DNA from: Frankia sp. RB7
GTDB taxonomy: Bacteria > Pseudomonadota > Alphaproteobacteria > Rhizobiales > Xanthobacteraceae
Direction: 5' to 3'
DNA length: 64,000 nt
Assembly: GCA_030403585.1 (NCBI GenBank)
Contig: JAUEPE010000002.1
Coordinates: 124,001 to 188,000 of the forward strand
Shown here: positions 1-11,868 of the stretch, piece after piece
How positions within the stretch are numbered: the first letter of the stretch is position 1
Layout: every line of letters starts with the position of its first letter
Notes under the pieces: model-generated
What the model was told of the DNA's origin: nothing
Database searches by the model: none
Seen by the model: only the letters and a program-made list of their open reading frames with translations
Made by a program: the position numbers and the translations under genes

Positions 1-613
1 GAAACCACAGCCGACGCTGCCGCTCGGTGATCACCATCCCCGGCGCGATGGCGTTGACGCGGATGCGGTCGGCGCCGAACCGGCGGCCTAGGGAATTGGT
101 GAAGCCGACGATCGCAGCCTTCGCCGCGGCGTAGACCGGCAGTGCCGGTGCGCCGCGCATCCAGGCCACCGACGACATGTTGATGATCGAGCCGCCGCCG
201 CGCGCCTGCATCTGCGGCACCACGGCCTGCGCGGCAAAGAAGACGTGCTTGAGATTGACGCCGATCATCCAGTCGAATTCGGCCGGCGTCACGTCGGCCA
301 GCACCTGGCGCTGGTCATTGGCTGCGTTGTTGACGAGGACCGCGGCATCGCCCAGCGATCCCTGCACCTTCGCCAGCGCCGCGCGCAGGGCATCGATGTC
401 GAGGAGGTCGCAGGGCACGAATAACGGCGCGTTGCTGGACGTTTTCGCCACCTCGTGAGCCAGCGCTTCGCCCGCCTGCGCATCGATGTCGAGGAAGGCG
501 ACACGGGAACCCTGGCCAGTGAAAGCGCGCACGAAGGCTGCGCCGATGCCGCTGGCGCCCCCGGTGATCAGCACCACGCGGTCCGCGAGGTCGGCGTAGC
601 TCGTCTTGGTCAT
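1..613 (-). CDS. SDR-family oxidoreductase (3' end outside window)
   Basis: The first 204 residues of a classical short-chain dehydrogenase/reductase are visible; the gene runs off the left edge. The nucleotide-binding motif TGGASGIG lies near residues 17-24, the NNAAN variant of the NNAG motif near residue 90, and the catalytic Ser (INMSS) and Tyr-x3-Lys (VYAAAK) further on. These residues predict NAD(P)-dependent oxidation of an alcohol, probably a sugar or polyol. Its ATG overlaps the stop codon of the upstream ABC ATPase gene (ATGA), so it is the last visible gene of the sugar-transport operon. The inference is that it oxidises the imported carbohydrate. The exact substrate cannot be read from the sequence. 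Confidence 0.9.
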   Translation of the reverse strand, partial: MTKTSYADLADRVVLITGGASGIGAAFVRAFTGQGSRVAFLDIDAQAGEALAHEVAKTSSNAPLFVPCDLLDIDALRAALAKVQGSLGDAAVLVNNAANDQRQVLADVTPAEFDWMIGVNLKHVFFAAQAVVPQMQARGGGSIINMSSVAWMRGAPALPVYAAAKAAIVGFTNSLGRRFGADRIRVNAIAPGMVITERQRRLWF

Positions 614-1725
614 GCGATCAGTCGCTCCGTCTCGGGGTCGAACAGGCAAATGCGGCGGGTATCGAGGGCGAAGGAGGCGGTCCCGCCCGGCGTCGGGCGG
701 ATCTCCGGCGAGACGCGCGCCTGCGCGGGCTCGCCGCCAAGCCGCAGCAGGACAATGGTCTCCGCTCCGGTGGGCTCGACCAGTTCGACAGGCGCGGTGA
801 TGATGACCGGCGCGCCCGTGGCCCCAGAGAACACGCGATCCCCCTCGGCGATGCATTCCGGCCGGATTCCAAGCACCACCTCGCGGCCGACATAGGAGGC
901 AGCTGCGTCGTAGTCCTGGAGGCGGAGACGAACCTCGTCCGGCCGGCCTGCGCCGATCACCGCCACAGGCCCGCCGGCATCGGCCTCGAGCCGCGCCGCC
1001 ATCGTGTTCATCGGCGGTGAGCCCATGAAGCGGGCGACGAACAGATTGGCCGGATAACGGTACACCGTGTCGGGGTCGGCGAATTGCTGCACCACGCCCC
1101 GATGCATCACGGCGATGCGGGTCGCCATCGTCATCGCCTCGATCTGGTCGTGGGTGACGTAGATGATGGTGGCGCCGATGCGCTGGTGCAGCCGCTTGAT
1201 CTCTATCCGCATCTCGACCCGCAGCTTGGCATCGAGATTGGAGAGCGGCTCGTCGAACAGGAAGAGCAGGGGATCGCGCACCAGCGCGCGCCCCATCGCC
1301 ACGCGCTGGCGCTGGCCGCCGGACAGTTGCGACGGCTTGCGGCCGAGCAGGGGTTCGATCTGCAGCAGCTTGGCCACGTTCGCCAGTGCCTTCTCCTGTT
1401 CCGCCTTGGCGACGTGTCGGCATTCCATGCCGAACGTGATGTTCTGGCGCACCGTCATCGACGGATAGAGCGCGTAGGACTGGAATACCATGGCGATGTC
1501 GCGGTCCTTGGGCGGGACGTCGTTGACGACGCGTCCGCCGATCTCGATCGTGCCGTCGCTTGCCCGATCGAGCCCTGCCACGATATTGAGCAGCGTGGAC
1601 TTGCCGCAGCCGGACGGCCCGACCAGAACGGTGAATTCGCCGCTCTCGATGTCGAGGTCGATGCCCTTCAGCACCTCCAGATTGGCGTAGCGCTTCGACA
1701 GGGCGCGAATGCTCAGAGCTGCCAT
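610..1725 (-). CDS. Carbohydrate ABC transporter ATP-binding protein (MalK/UgpC type)
   Basis: This 371-aa protein is the ATPase of a CUT1-family sugar importer. Walker A (GPSGCGKST, about residues 37-45), the ABC signature (LSGGQRQRV, about 134-142), Walker B (LFLFDEP) and the switch His (YVTHD) are all intact. The C-terminal third matches the extra OB/TOBE regulatory domain of MalK-like proteins, and the length is typical. It lies 10 nt downstream of a permease gene and overlaps the SDR gene by 4 nt, so translation is probably coupled. It should energise uptake by the two permeases encoded at 1736-3506. Substrate assignment to a particular sugar or polyol is not possible from sequence alone. 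Confidence 0.95.
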   Translation of the reverse strand: MAALSIRALSKRYANLEVLKGIDLDIESGEFTVLVGPSGCGKSTLLNIVAGLDRASDGTIEIGGRVVNDVPPKDRDIAMVFQSYALYPSMTVRQNITFGMECRHVAKAEQEKALANVAKLLQIEPLLGRKPSQLSGGQRQRVAMGRALVRDPLLFLFDEPLSNLDAKLRVEMRIEIKRLHQRIGATIIYVTHDQIEAMTMATRIAVMHRGVVQQFADPDTVYRYPANLFVARFMGSPPMNTMAARLEADAGGPVAVIGAGRPDEVRLRLQDYDAAASYVGREVVLGIRPECIAEGDRVFSGATGAPVIITAPVELVEPTGAETIVLLRLGGEPAQARVSPEIRPTPGGTASFALDTRRICLFDPETERLIA

Positions 1726-1735
1726 GACACATCCA

Positions 1736-2593
1736 TCATTTTACGGCCCCGGCAGTGAGGCCGCGTACGAAATACCTGCCGCCGAAAAGATAGATCAGCA
1801 AAGTGGGTAGCGCTGCGATGATCACCGCGGCGCTCTGCACGCCATGCTGCGGGATATCTGCGACCGCGGCAGACAGCGCGATCAGCGCGGCCGTCACGGG
1901 TTGCTGCTGGCCGGTCGTGAATGTCACGCCATAGAGGAATTCGTTCCAGATATGGGTGAACTGCCAGATCACGGTGACGATCAGGATGGGGGCCGAGAGC
2001 GGCAGAATGATGCGCCAGAAGATGCGAAAGAACCCGGCGCCATCGATGCGCGCGGCCCTGATCAGTTCATGCGGAATGGCGATATAGTAGTTTCGGCAGA
2101 ACAGCACGGTGAAGGAGAGCCCCTGAATCGTGTGAATCAGCACGAGGCCCGACAGCGTGTTGATGAGGCCGATGTCCCGCAGCACGATGGTCCAGGGCAG
2201 CAGGCGCATCTGCTGGGGCAGGAAGAGGCCGAGGGTGACGATGCCGTAGATCCAGTTGTCGCCGCGAAAACGCCAGAGCGACACGGCGTAACCGGCGACG
2301 GCACCGAGCAGGGTCGAGAAAATCGTCGCGGGGATCGTGACGAGCGCGGAGTTCAGCATGTACGGCCGGATGCCGGCGCAGGTCTCGGCGATGCAAAAGC
2401 CGCTCCAGGCCGTGAGGTAGTTGCTCCAGGCCATATGTTGCGGCCAGCCGATCATCGAACCCTGCGCGATCTCCTCATTGGTCCGGAGCGAGTTCAGCAC
2501 GACGACAACCAGCGGCGCGAGATAAGCGGCCGCGAACAATGTCACGACGAGATAGATCAGAATCCGGCTCGGGGCGAAGCTGCGGTCACGCAT
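1736..2593 (-). CDS. Carbohydrate ABC transporter permease (MalG type)
   Basis: The protein is the second inner-membrane permease of the sugar importer. Several hydrophobic segments are evident, and the binding-protein-dependent transport signature occurs in the EAA loop (AARIDGAGFFRIFWRIILP, in the second half). I chose the ATG at 2593 (protein MRDRSFAPSR...), which overlaps the stop of the preceding permease gene by 8 nt; the longer reading frame to 2632 would overlap it by 47 nt. The expected length is about 285 aa, normal for MalG-like proteins. It partners the permease at 2586-3506 and the ATPase at 610-1725. Confidence 0.93.
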   Translation of the reverse strand: MRDRSFAPSRILIYLVVTLFAAAYLAPLVVVVLNSLRTNEEIAQGSMIGWPQHMAWSNYLTAWSGFCIAETCAGIRPYMLNSALVTIPATIFSTLLGAVAGYAVSLWRFRGDNWIYGIVTLGLFLPQQMRLLPWTIVLRDIGLINTLSGLVLIHTIQGLSFTVLFCRNYYIAIPHELIRAARIDGAGFFRIFWRIILPLSAPILIVTVIWQFTHIWNEFLYGVTFTTGQQQPVTAALIALSAAVADIPQHGVQSAAVIIAALPTLLIYLFGGRYFVRGLTAGAVK

Positions 2594-3506
2594 GGGTGGC
2601 CTGTCGTCGCTGGACATAACGCCACGCTGCATAGGGCAGCAGCACGGCGAGAAGGATGAGCAACATCAGCACTGCCGCCGCCGCTCCGCGGCCGAGCTGG
2701 CTGCGCTGGAACATCAAATCGTAGACGACAAGGGCCGGTAGCTGGGTCGCGATGCCGGGGCCGCCATTGGTGAGCGCGCGGACGAGGTCGAAGGCCGAAA
2801 TCGCAAATTGCAGCTGGACGACGACAACGGTGATGGTGATCGGCCAAAGCGTCGGCAGAATGACGCGCAAATAGGTTCGGATCGGTCCAGCGCCGTCGAT
2901 CTGCGCGGCCCTGATGATGTCGGCGTCGACGGAGCGAAGGCCGGCCAGGAACAGCGCCATGGCGAAGCCCGAGGATTGCCAGATCGCAGCGATGACGATG
3001 GTCCAGATCGCCATGTCGCGGTTGACCAGCCAGTCGAAATGGAAGGTGCTCCAGCCGAGGTCATGGGCGAGCTTCTCGATCCCGATGCCGGGATTGAGTA
3101 GCCAGCTCCAGACCGTTCCGGTGACGACGAACGACACCGCCAGGGGGTACAGGAAGATGGTCCGCAGCACGTTCTCGCCGCGAATGCGTTGATCGAGCAG
3201 GATCGCGAGCAAGAGGCCGGTGATCAAACTCAGCAGCACGAAAGCGATGCCGAACAGCAGCAGATTGTCGAAGGCGATCTGCCAGTTCCGCGACGCCAGG
3301 ACCGAATTGTAGTTGCGCAGACCCACCCAGCCCGAGACCGGCACAAGGGTGGACGGCGTGAACGAAATCCAGATTGTCCAGATCGAAAACGAAATGAGGT
3401 GCGCTGCGGACAACAGCAGCGGCACCCAGATCATCAGATATTCGGGCAGCCGGCGCATCATCTCGGATGTCGCCGGCCGCGTTGCTGTCGAGACGACGTT
3501 GCTCAA
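2586..3506 (-). CDS. Carbohydrate ABC transporter permease (MalF type)
   Basis: This 306-aa protein is a multi-pass inner-membrane permease of the CUT1 type, with an N-terminal membrane segment (about residues 27-50) and an EAA loop (AAQIDGAGPIRTYLRVILP, near residue 210). The start codon appears to be TTG at 3506, which overlaps the stop of the binding-protein gene (TTGA), an arrangement that implies translational coupling. It sits between the binding protein and the second permease, in the usual order for these operons. No unusual features were seen apart from the TTG start. Confidence 0.93.
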   Translation of the reverse strand: MSNVVSTATRPATSEMMRRLPEYLMIWVPLLLSAAHLISFSIWTIWISFTPSTLVPVSGWVGLRNYNSVLASRNWQIAFDNLLLFGIAFVLLSLITGLLLAILLDQRIRGENVLRTIFLYPLAVSFVVTGTVWSWLLNPGIGIEKLAHDLGWSTFHFDWLVNRDMAIWTIVIAAIWQSSGFAMALFLAGLRSVDADIIRAAQIDGAGPIRTYLRVILPTLWPITITVVVVQLQFAISAFDLVRALTNGGPGIATQLPALVVYDLMFQRSQLGRGAAAAVLMLLILLAVLLPYAAWRYVQRRQATHA

Positions 3507-4789
3507 CGTGATCCCTCGACGGCCTCGGCGAGGCGGGTAACGGCCTCCTCCGGCTTGATCGTCTTGTTCTTCGCATACTCCGTGAACACGTCGATCATCG
3601 CGGCGGTCAGGCCGTTTTCCTGCGCCATGTTGTGCGCGAGGCTCAGGACGGCCTGATTGTTGGCGACAGCGTTCTTGAGTGCGGCTGCGGTGAGCCGTTG
3701 ACCATCCGACCAGCCTTCACCGGACAGATCGACATCGGTGCGCACGGGGATCGATCCCGTGATTTGCGAATACATGGTCTGGATCGCCGGATCCATGACG
3801 AGCTGGGCCATCAGCGCCTGACCGGCCTGCAGATCGGGCTCCTTGCGCTGCCAGAAGATGAAGGCATCGGCATTCAGCAGGAACACCGGCTTGCCATTGT
3901 CGCTGGGGCCCGGCGCGACGACGAAGTCGTCGAGCTTGAAACCGGCGTTCTTCAACACTCCCTGCGCCCAGCCGCCCATGATCAACATGCCCATGTCGCC
4001 ATCGACGAAGCGCTTCAAATTGATGGCATAGGGTTGGGCGCCGACATTGGGATCCATCCAGTTGGTGATCTTGCGCATCTGTACGAAGGCAGCCTTCATC
4101 TCGGGACCCTCCAGGGCCTTCTTGTCGAGATTCATGGCGGCCGCGCGATACGCGGTGGGACTGATGCCGGCGAGCGAGGCCTCGAATTTTTGCCCATCGT
4201 CGGCGCGGGTGCCACCGTTGGCGACGGGAAAGGTGACCCCGGCGGCCTTCATCTTCTCGGCAAGGTCGTTGAAGTCAGCCCAGGTCACGGGCGGCTTGTC
4301 GGCCTTGGCCTTGTCCATCGCGCGTTTGGAGAGAAACAGCATGTTGGTGCTGTAGATCTGCAACGGCAGGGCAATCCACTTGCCTCCCGGCTTGTGCAGT
4401 TTTGCAAGGTCCGGCGCGACGACCTTTTCGTAGCCGGCGGCAGCGACAACGGCGTCAAGATCGACGGTCGGCGCAATCTTCGACCATGCGGCGATCTCGG
4501 GGCCCTTGAGCTGGGAGCAGGCCGGCGGATCACCGGCGATGATCTGGGCGCGCAGCTTGTTCATCATCTCGGTGGTGAAGCCGGGGACCGGCGAGTGCTG
4601 CCAAACGCCGCCCTTCTCCTCGAATTTCTTGCCGAGCGCTGTGATTGCAGCTCCATCGCTGCCTGCGGACCATTGCGAGATTGCGGTGAGGCGCGGCTTG
4701 ACTGCGCCTTGCGCGCGGGCAAAGGCCGGCAGCGCGAGCGCGGCGGCAGATCCAGCGAGCAGACGGCGCCTTGTTGTCGTGATCGGCAT
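3503..4789 (-). CDS. Carbohydrate ABC transporter substrate-binding protein
   Basis: This is an extracellular solute-binding protein of the sugar-binding family, about 428 aa from the start I prefer. The N-terminus has a twin-arginine-like signal (TTRRRLLAGSAAALALPAFA) with a probable cleavage after AFARA, so it is likely exported by Tat to the periplasm. The ATG at 4789 is preceded by a strong ribosome-binding site (GGGAGGAA); an in-frame extension to 4858 lacks one. The gene is first after the ROK regulator and overlaps the first permease by 4 nt. It should define substrate specificity of the importer, which sequence alone does not reveal. Confidence 0.93.
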   Translation of the reverse strand: MPITTTRRRLLAGSAAALALPAFARAQGAVKPRLTAISQWSAGSDGAAITALGKKFEEKGGVWQHSPVPGFTTEMMNKLRAQIIAGDPPACSQLKGPEIAAWSKIAPTVDLDAVVAAAGYEKVVAPDLAKLHKPGGKWIALPLQIYSTNMLFLSKRAMDKAKADKPPVTWADFNDLAEKMKAAGVTFPVANGGTRADDGQKFEASLAGISPTAYRAAAMNLDKKALEGPEMKAAFVQMRKITNWMDPNVGAQPYAINLKRFVDGDMGMLIMGGWAQGVLKNAGFKLDDFVVAPGPSDNGKPVFLLNADAFIFWQRKEPDLQAGQALMAQLVMDPAIQTMYSQITGSIPVRTDVDLSGEGWSDGQRLTAAALKNAVANNQAVLSLAHNMAQENGLTAAMIDVFTEYAKNKTIKPEEAVTRLAEAVEGSR

Positions 4790-4873
4790 GGCAAGTTCCT
4801 CCCGGGTTGAAGTTCTTTGCGCTGTTTTTGCGCTGTTCTTGGCGTGCGCGAGCCGCACGCGGCTTAAGTTGTG

Positions 4874-6064
4874 TCAGGCGGCCTCCGTCGATGCGGCCGG
4901 CATGCCGCCGCCTCTCGCCAGGCAGAGTGCTGCGAAGGCAAGTGCGGCCTGCGGATCGTTACCCACTGAGGGCGGCACGAAGGCGAGCGACACCTGTGCC
5001 AGTTTCCGGCCGCCCAGCAGGCAGGAGTCGATCCCGTCGATGACGGCCTTGCGATCGTCTTCAGCCAGCAGCGATGGCCAACCGCTGACGACAACGCCGC
5101 GGCATGGCTTGACGTTCAACGTGTTGCCGATGGCGAGGCCAAGCCTGAACAGGCGCTGGCGCAGTTCCTGGCGCACGCGCGATGTGAGAGGGATCGTGGT
5201 CACCCATTCACTGCCGAGCTGGACCAATTCTGCTTCAGTAACGCGCAGAAGCTCGGCCAGCGCCGGCAGCGACGTGTAGGCTTCGACGCAGCCGTGGTGT
5301 CCGCAGCGGCAACGCGGGCCGTCGGCGCCGAACACCATGTGGCCGAGCTCGACCGGGTCGAGCGCGTCGTCCTCGATCGGATCATCCATCCAGGCGCCCG
5401 CGACGCCCTGGCCGACGAAGACGAATAGATGCGCATCGCTGAACGGATAGTTCTCGGTGCGGCAACGGTGAAAGGTGGCGTGCGCCACCACCGAATTGGT
5501 GAAAGTGACCGGCATGCCCGCGAACAATTCGCCGAACATGTCGCCGATACGTCCGATGTCGCAGGGAATGATCGGGTTACCGAACTCGCTCAGCCGCCCG
5601 AGGCCCGGAACGGTCACGCCGACCTGTGCAAGCCTGATGCGGCGCCGCCGCGTCCAGTCGCACAGCAAGGCTAGCGCTTCGCGAAACACCCGGCCGACGG
5701 TCTCGATGGTCGGCTTCTTCGGCAGCGGCACACGCTCGGTGTAATGCAGTTCCCCGGACAGGCCACCTACGCCGACGCTGAGCCATTGACCGGTCAGCTC
5801 GAGGCCCGCAAGCGCGACCGTGCGGTCGAGCGACACCAGGCCCGTCGGACCACCGACATAAGGGGCAGGGCGCCGCACTTCCTCGATCAGGCCTTCGGCC
5901 TTCAGGTCGAACAGGATGCGCGACAGGCTCGCTTCGGACAGGCGCACGGCGCGCGCCAGCGGCGGCCGGAACGAGCCGCCGGACTGGAGCAGATGGGTCA
6001 AAATGGCAGCGCGCGTCTGCCGCCGACTTCTCGGCTGCTCCGGCATTTCCATCCCTGTCGTCAT
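4874..6064 (-). CDS. ROK-family transcriptional regulator
   Basis: The protein (up to 396 aa) has an N-terminal winged-helix region (about residues 14-60, RRQTRAAILTHLL then a recognition helix around SEASLSRIL) followed by a ROK domain. The ROK zinc signature CRCGHHGCVE is intact, and a glycine-rich sugar-kinase-like fold follows. Such proteins (NagC, Mlc, XylR type) repress sugar-uptake operons until a sugar binds. The gene leads the operon and is likely the local repressor. ATGs occur at 6064, 6052 and 6046; the one at 6046 has the better-placed AGGG, while the first overlaps an inverted repeat at 6063-6083. The start is therefore uncertain by six residues. Confidence 0.9.
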   Translation of the reverse strand: MTTGMEMPEQPRSRRQTRAAILTHLLQSGGSFRPPLARAVRLSEASLSRILFDLKAEGLIEEVRRPAPYVGGPTGLVSLDRTVALAGLELTGQWLSVGVGGLSGELHYTERVPLPKKPTIETVGRVFREALALLCDWTRRRRIRLAQVGVTVPGLGRLSEFGNPIIPCDIGRIGDMFGELFAGMPVTFTNSVVAHATFHRCRTENYPFSDAHLFVFVGQGVAGAWMDDPIEDDALDPVELGHMVFGADGPRCRCGHHGCVEAYTSLPALAELLRVTEAELVQLGSEWVTTIPLTSRVRQELRQRLFRLGLAIGNTLNVKPCRGVVVSGWPSLLAEDDRKAVIDGIDSCLLGGRKLAQVSLAFVPPSVGNDPQAALAFAALCLARGGGMPAASTEAA

Positions 6065-6083
6065 TCTTACTTAGTGTAAGAAT
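6063..6083. promoter_or_regulatory. Candidate ROK operator
   Basis: A perfect 8-bp inverted repeat, ATTCTTAC and GTAAGAAT separated by 5 nt, lies at the beginning of the ROK regulator gene. It is AT-rich against a GC-rich background, resembles the spaced inverted repeats bound by NagC/XylR-type repressors, and is not followed by a T-run that would suggest a terminator. Its position over the first possible start codon suggests autorepression. Binding is inferred, not shown. Confidence 0.6.
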
Positions 6084-6190
6084 GCGCGCGGAGCATTTCG
6101 ACTGTCAAGCGTTCGCCGGCGCGATGCGTCGACTTGTTGTTGTGCGCGGCAGCAAGATTAGGGGCGGCTCATGAGTTCGTAAGTGACCGC

Positions 6191-6228
6191 AAAAACAAAA
6201 ACGGCGCCATCCGAAGATGGCGCCGTTT
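6191..6228 (-). terminator. Rho-independent terminator of gltA
   Basis: Downstream of the gltA stop, the minus strand reads a 13-bp perfect GC-rich stem (AAACGGCGCCATC paired with its complement) with a TTCG tetraloop, then TTGTTTTTG. This is a textbook intrinsic terminator ending the citrate synthase transcript. Confidence 0.9.
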
Positions 6229-6250
6229 CGAAAGCCGTAATGGCCAGGAC

Positions 6251-7555
<1,305 letters not shown>

Positions 7556-7711
7556 CAGAGGTCCCCGATGTATGGTGAAACGGGCCGGACCCGGAAGGCC
7601 CCGATGACATGGTGGGGCAAGCCGGATATTCCAGAAGGTACGGTCCAGATGGGTATATTATTGCTGTGTGCGCTGCAAGATGGCGCCGCGCATGCTCGAC
7701 TTACGTCGTAG

Positions 7712-9139
7712 CTAGTCCTTGGACTGATCCTTGAGCCGGGCCAGGCTTTCCTGGCGTCCAAGCACGTCCAAAACCTCAAATATCCCAGGCGAGGTGGTGC
7801 GCCCGGTCAGCGCGACCCGCAACGGTTGGGCGACCGCGCCGAGCTTGAGACTATTTTCCTCGGCAAAAGCGCGCAGCGCGGCTTCGGTGCTGGCGCCGCT
7901 CCAGCTCTCGACATTCTCCAGCGCGGAATGCAGCTGCCCGATCAGCGTGCGGGTCTCGGGCGTCAGCAGGGCCGCAGCCTTGGGATCGAGCTGCAGCGGG
8001 CGGTCGGCGAAGATGAAATAGGCGCTGTCGATCAGCTCGATCAGCGTCTTGGCGCGCTCCTTCAGGGCCGGCATGGCCTTGAACAGCTGGGCGCGTGTGG
8101 TGTCGTTTAACTTGGCCTTGATCTCGTCGCAGGCGGGCACGACGTGGTCGAGCACGTCCTCGAACATCTTCACGAGTGATTGATCGTCGGCGTGGCGGAT
8201 GTAATGGCCGTTGAGGTTCTCCAGCTTGGCGAAGTCGAAGCGGGCGGCGGCGCGGCCGACATTGGCCAGATCGAACGCGTCGATCATCTCCTCGGTCGAG
8301 AAGATCTCCTGGTCGCCGTGGCTCCAGCCGAGCCGGACGAGGTAGTTGCGGAGCGCGGCCGGGAGGTACCCCATGGCGCGGTAGGCGTCGACGCCGAGCG
8401 CGCCGTGCCGCTTGGACAGTTTTGAGCCGTCCGGACCATGGATCAGGGGGATGTGGGACATGCTCGGCAGCGCCCAGCCCATCGCATCGTAAATCTGCTT
8501 CTGGCGGGCGGCGTTGATCAGATGGTCATCGCCGCGGATGACGTGGGTGACGCCCATGTCGTGGTCGTCCACGACCACCGCGAGCATGTAGGTCGGGTTG
8601 CCATCGCCGCGCAGCAGGACGAGGTCGTCGAGGTTCTCGTTCTGCCAGACCACGCGGCCCTGGACCTGGTCCTCGATCACAGTCTCGCCGGTCTGCGGCG
8701 CGCGCAGGCGGATGGTCGGTTTGACGCCGGACGGCGCCGTGGTGGGATCACGGTCGCGCCACAGGCCGTCATAGAGGCGGGTACGGCCCTCTGCGCGCGC
8801 CTTCTCGCGCATGGCGGTGAGCTCCTCGGCGGTGGCGTAGCAGCGGTAGGCCTTGCCGTCGGCGAGCAGCTGCTCGGCGACCTCGCGGTGACGGGCGGCG
8901 CGGCTGAACTGATAGATGACGTCGCCATCCCAGCCGAGCTCGAGCCACTTCAACCCGTCCAGAATCGCGCCGATCGCGGCCTCGGTCGAGCGCTCCCGGT
9001 CGGTGTCCTCGATCCGGAGCAGCATCTTGCCGCCGTGCTTCTTCGCATAGAGCCAGTTGAACAGCGCCGTGCGGGCGCCCCCGATATGGAGGAAGCCGGT
9101 CGGGGAGGGAGCGAAGCGTGTAACGACGGAATCGGTCAT
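7712..9139 (-). CDS. gltX: Glutamate--tRNA ligase
   Basis: This 475-aa class I aminoacyl-tRNA synthetase charges tRNA-Glu. The HIGH-type motif appears as FLHIGGAR (about residues 16-23) and the KMSKS-type motif as SKLSKRHG (about residue 240). The N-terminal PTGFLHIG context is diagnostic of GluRS rather than GlnRS, and length is normal. It is transcribed away from glnS across a 143-nt divergent gap containing a TATAAC-like hexamer. Many alphaproteobacteria use GluRS to misacylate tRNA-Gln, but here a GlnRS gene lies next door. Confidence 0.97.
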   Translation of the reverse strand: MTDSVVTRFAPSPTGFLHIGGARTALFNWLYAKKHGGKMLLRIEDTDRERSTEAAIGAILDGLKWLELGWDGDVIYQFSRAARHREVAEQLLADGKAYRCYATAEELTAMREKARAEGRTRLYDGLWRDRDPTTAPSGVKPTIRLRAPQTGETVIEDQVQGRVVWQNENLDDLVLLRGDGNPTYMLAVVVDDHDMGVTHVIRGDDHLINAARQKQIYDAMGWALPSMSHIPLIHGPDGSKLSKRHGALGVDAYRAMGYLPAALRNYLVRLGWSHGDQEIFSTEEMIDAFDLANVGRAAARFDFAKLENLNGHYIRHADDQSLVKMFEDVLDHVVPACDEIKAKLNDTTRAQLFKAMPALKERAKTLIELIDSAYFIFADRPLQLDPKAAALLTPETRTLIGQLHSALENVESWSGASTEAALRAFAEENSLKLGAVAQPLRVALTGRTTSPGIFEVLDVLGRQESLARLKDQSKD

Positions 9140-9282
9140 TCTTGGCAGGGCCTATGCATTGGAGGCGGTGGTATATAACAGGACCGGAGCATAACTAAAG
9201 CCCGGCAGCAGACCGCCAAGCCCTTGGCTCAGCCACGCGAATTTGGCAGAAGGGCCGCTGATTTCCCTACAGGATTTTCGTA

Positions 9283-10959
<1,677 letters not shown>

Positions 10960-10968
10960 GGGACGACA

Positions 10969-11355
10969 ATGAGCAACGAAGCCGACGCCATCGTTTCCGC
11001 CATCATCGCGAAATGGTGCGCCGGCTTCGCGACGCTCGATGCCGCCGTACTGTCATCGCTCTATTCCAAGAACGCGTTCTTCTTCGGCTCCAACCCAAGA
11101 CTCTATCGGGGCAGGGACGGCGTTGCCGATTATTTCAACGGCCTGCCGCGCTGGCGCAAGCCGAACGCGGCGTTTTCCGAGGTCCAGGCGGCGCATTCGG
11201 GTCCGGACCTGATCAACATGGGCGCGACCATCACGTTCGATCTCGTCGGCGAGCGGCCAGATCTCGTCGTCAAGATGAGCTGGGTCATCATCCGCGAAGA
11301 TGGCGACTGGAAGATCGTCAATCACCACGCTTCGGCGAAGGCGGCGTTGATTTAG
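10969..11355 (+). CDS. NTF2-like / DUF4440-SgcJ-type small protein
   Basis: This 128-aa protein has the pattern of the SnoaL/NTF2-like cone fold: an N-terminal helix (ADAIVSAIIAKWCAGFATLD), the segment LSSLYSKNAFFFG, a middle region, and a C-terminal strand WVIIREDGDWKIVNHHAS. Members are ligand-binding proteins or small isomerase-like enzymes, often of unknown role. It begins 9 nt after glnS and could be cotranscribed with it. No catalytic residues can be assigned. It is probably cytoplasmic, as no signal peptide was seen. Confidence 0.75.
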   Translation: MSNEADAIVSAIIAKWCAGFATLDAAVLSSLYSKNAFFFGSNPRLYRGRDGVADYFNGLPRWRKPNAAFSEVQAAHSGPDLINMGATITFDLVGERPDLVVKMSWVIIREDGDWKIVNHHASAKAALI

Positions 11356-11377
11356 CAGCACCGTATTCCACTGGCTT

Positions 11378-11478
11378 CGTCATTCCGGGATGGCCCGAAG
11401 GGCCAGGCCCGGAATCCATAACCCCGGCTCGTGGCTATGGATTCCGGGCTCGGGCCAAGTTGCGCGCCCCGGAACGAC
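11378..11478. repeat. Intergenic palindromic repeat element
   Basis: A 100-nt palindromic unit lies between the NTF2-like gene and the DUF2171 gene. Its inner arms are a perfect 14-bp inverted repeat (GCCCGGAATCCATA at 11407-11420 and its complement at 11436-11449), and its outer arms (TCGTCATTCCGGG / CCCCGGAACGAC) are imperfect. Such units are frequent between genes in Bradyrhizobium and may form strong RNA hairpins. Confidence 0.75.
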
Positions 11479-11540
11479 TGAAGAATACGAACCGAAGCTC
11501 TTCCCGCGCGTTGTGTGGGTCCCCAACTGAGGATCCCACC

Positions 11541-11774
11541 ATGCAGAATATCGCAGAGCATATGGAAGTCATCGGCGCCGATGGCGTCCACATCGGTACG
11601 GTCGACAAGGTCGAGGGCCATCGCATCAAGCTGACCAAGAAGGACAGCGGTGAGGGCAGCCACAAGGGCCACCACCATTTCATCGACAAGGGTCTCGTCG
11701 CCGGAGTCGAGGGCAACAAGGTCCGGCTGTCGGCCAAGGCCGATGTCGCCGTGACCATGGAAGAGGAAAAGTAG
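11541..11774 (+). CDS. DUF2171 domain protein
   Basis: This 77-aa protein begins at the ATG at 11541; a longer frame reaches upstream only through the repeat region and is not credible. The sequence pattern (a beta-strand HMEVIGADGVHIGTVDKVEG, a basic GSHKGHHHFID segment, then VRLSAKADVAV) matches the small PRC-barrel-like DUF2171 family common in Rhizobiales. Function is unknown; PRC-barrel proteins often bind RNA or protein partners. It is likely cytoplasmic and acidic to neutral. It stands alone, preceded by a palindromic repeat and followed by comEC after about 95 nt. Confidence 0.8.
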   Translation: MQNIAEHMEVIGADGVHIGTVDKVEGHRIKLTKKDSGEGSHKGHHHFIDKGLVAGVEGNKVRLSAKADVAVTMEEEK

Positions 11775-11868
11775 GGCTGCAGCCCTTCGTTCCTGATCCG
11801 TACCGCTTTTCTGCGGCCTGCACGTTCCGGTAGCCTCTGCACCTGTCGCGTATCGCAGAGTGCAGAGA

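Noticed and set aside
7556..7711. Small RNA or leader between gltX and gltA
   Set aside because: Only a short GGGCC/GGCCC pairing is visible; nothing distinguishes it from an ordinary promoter region.
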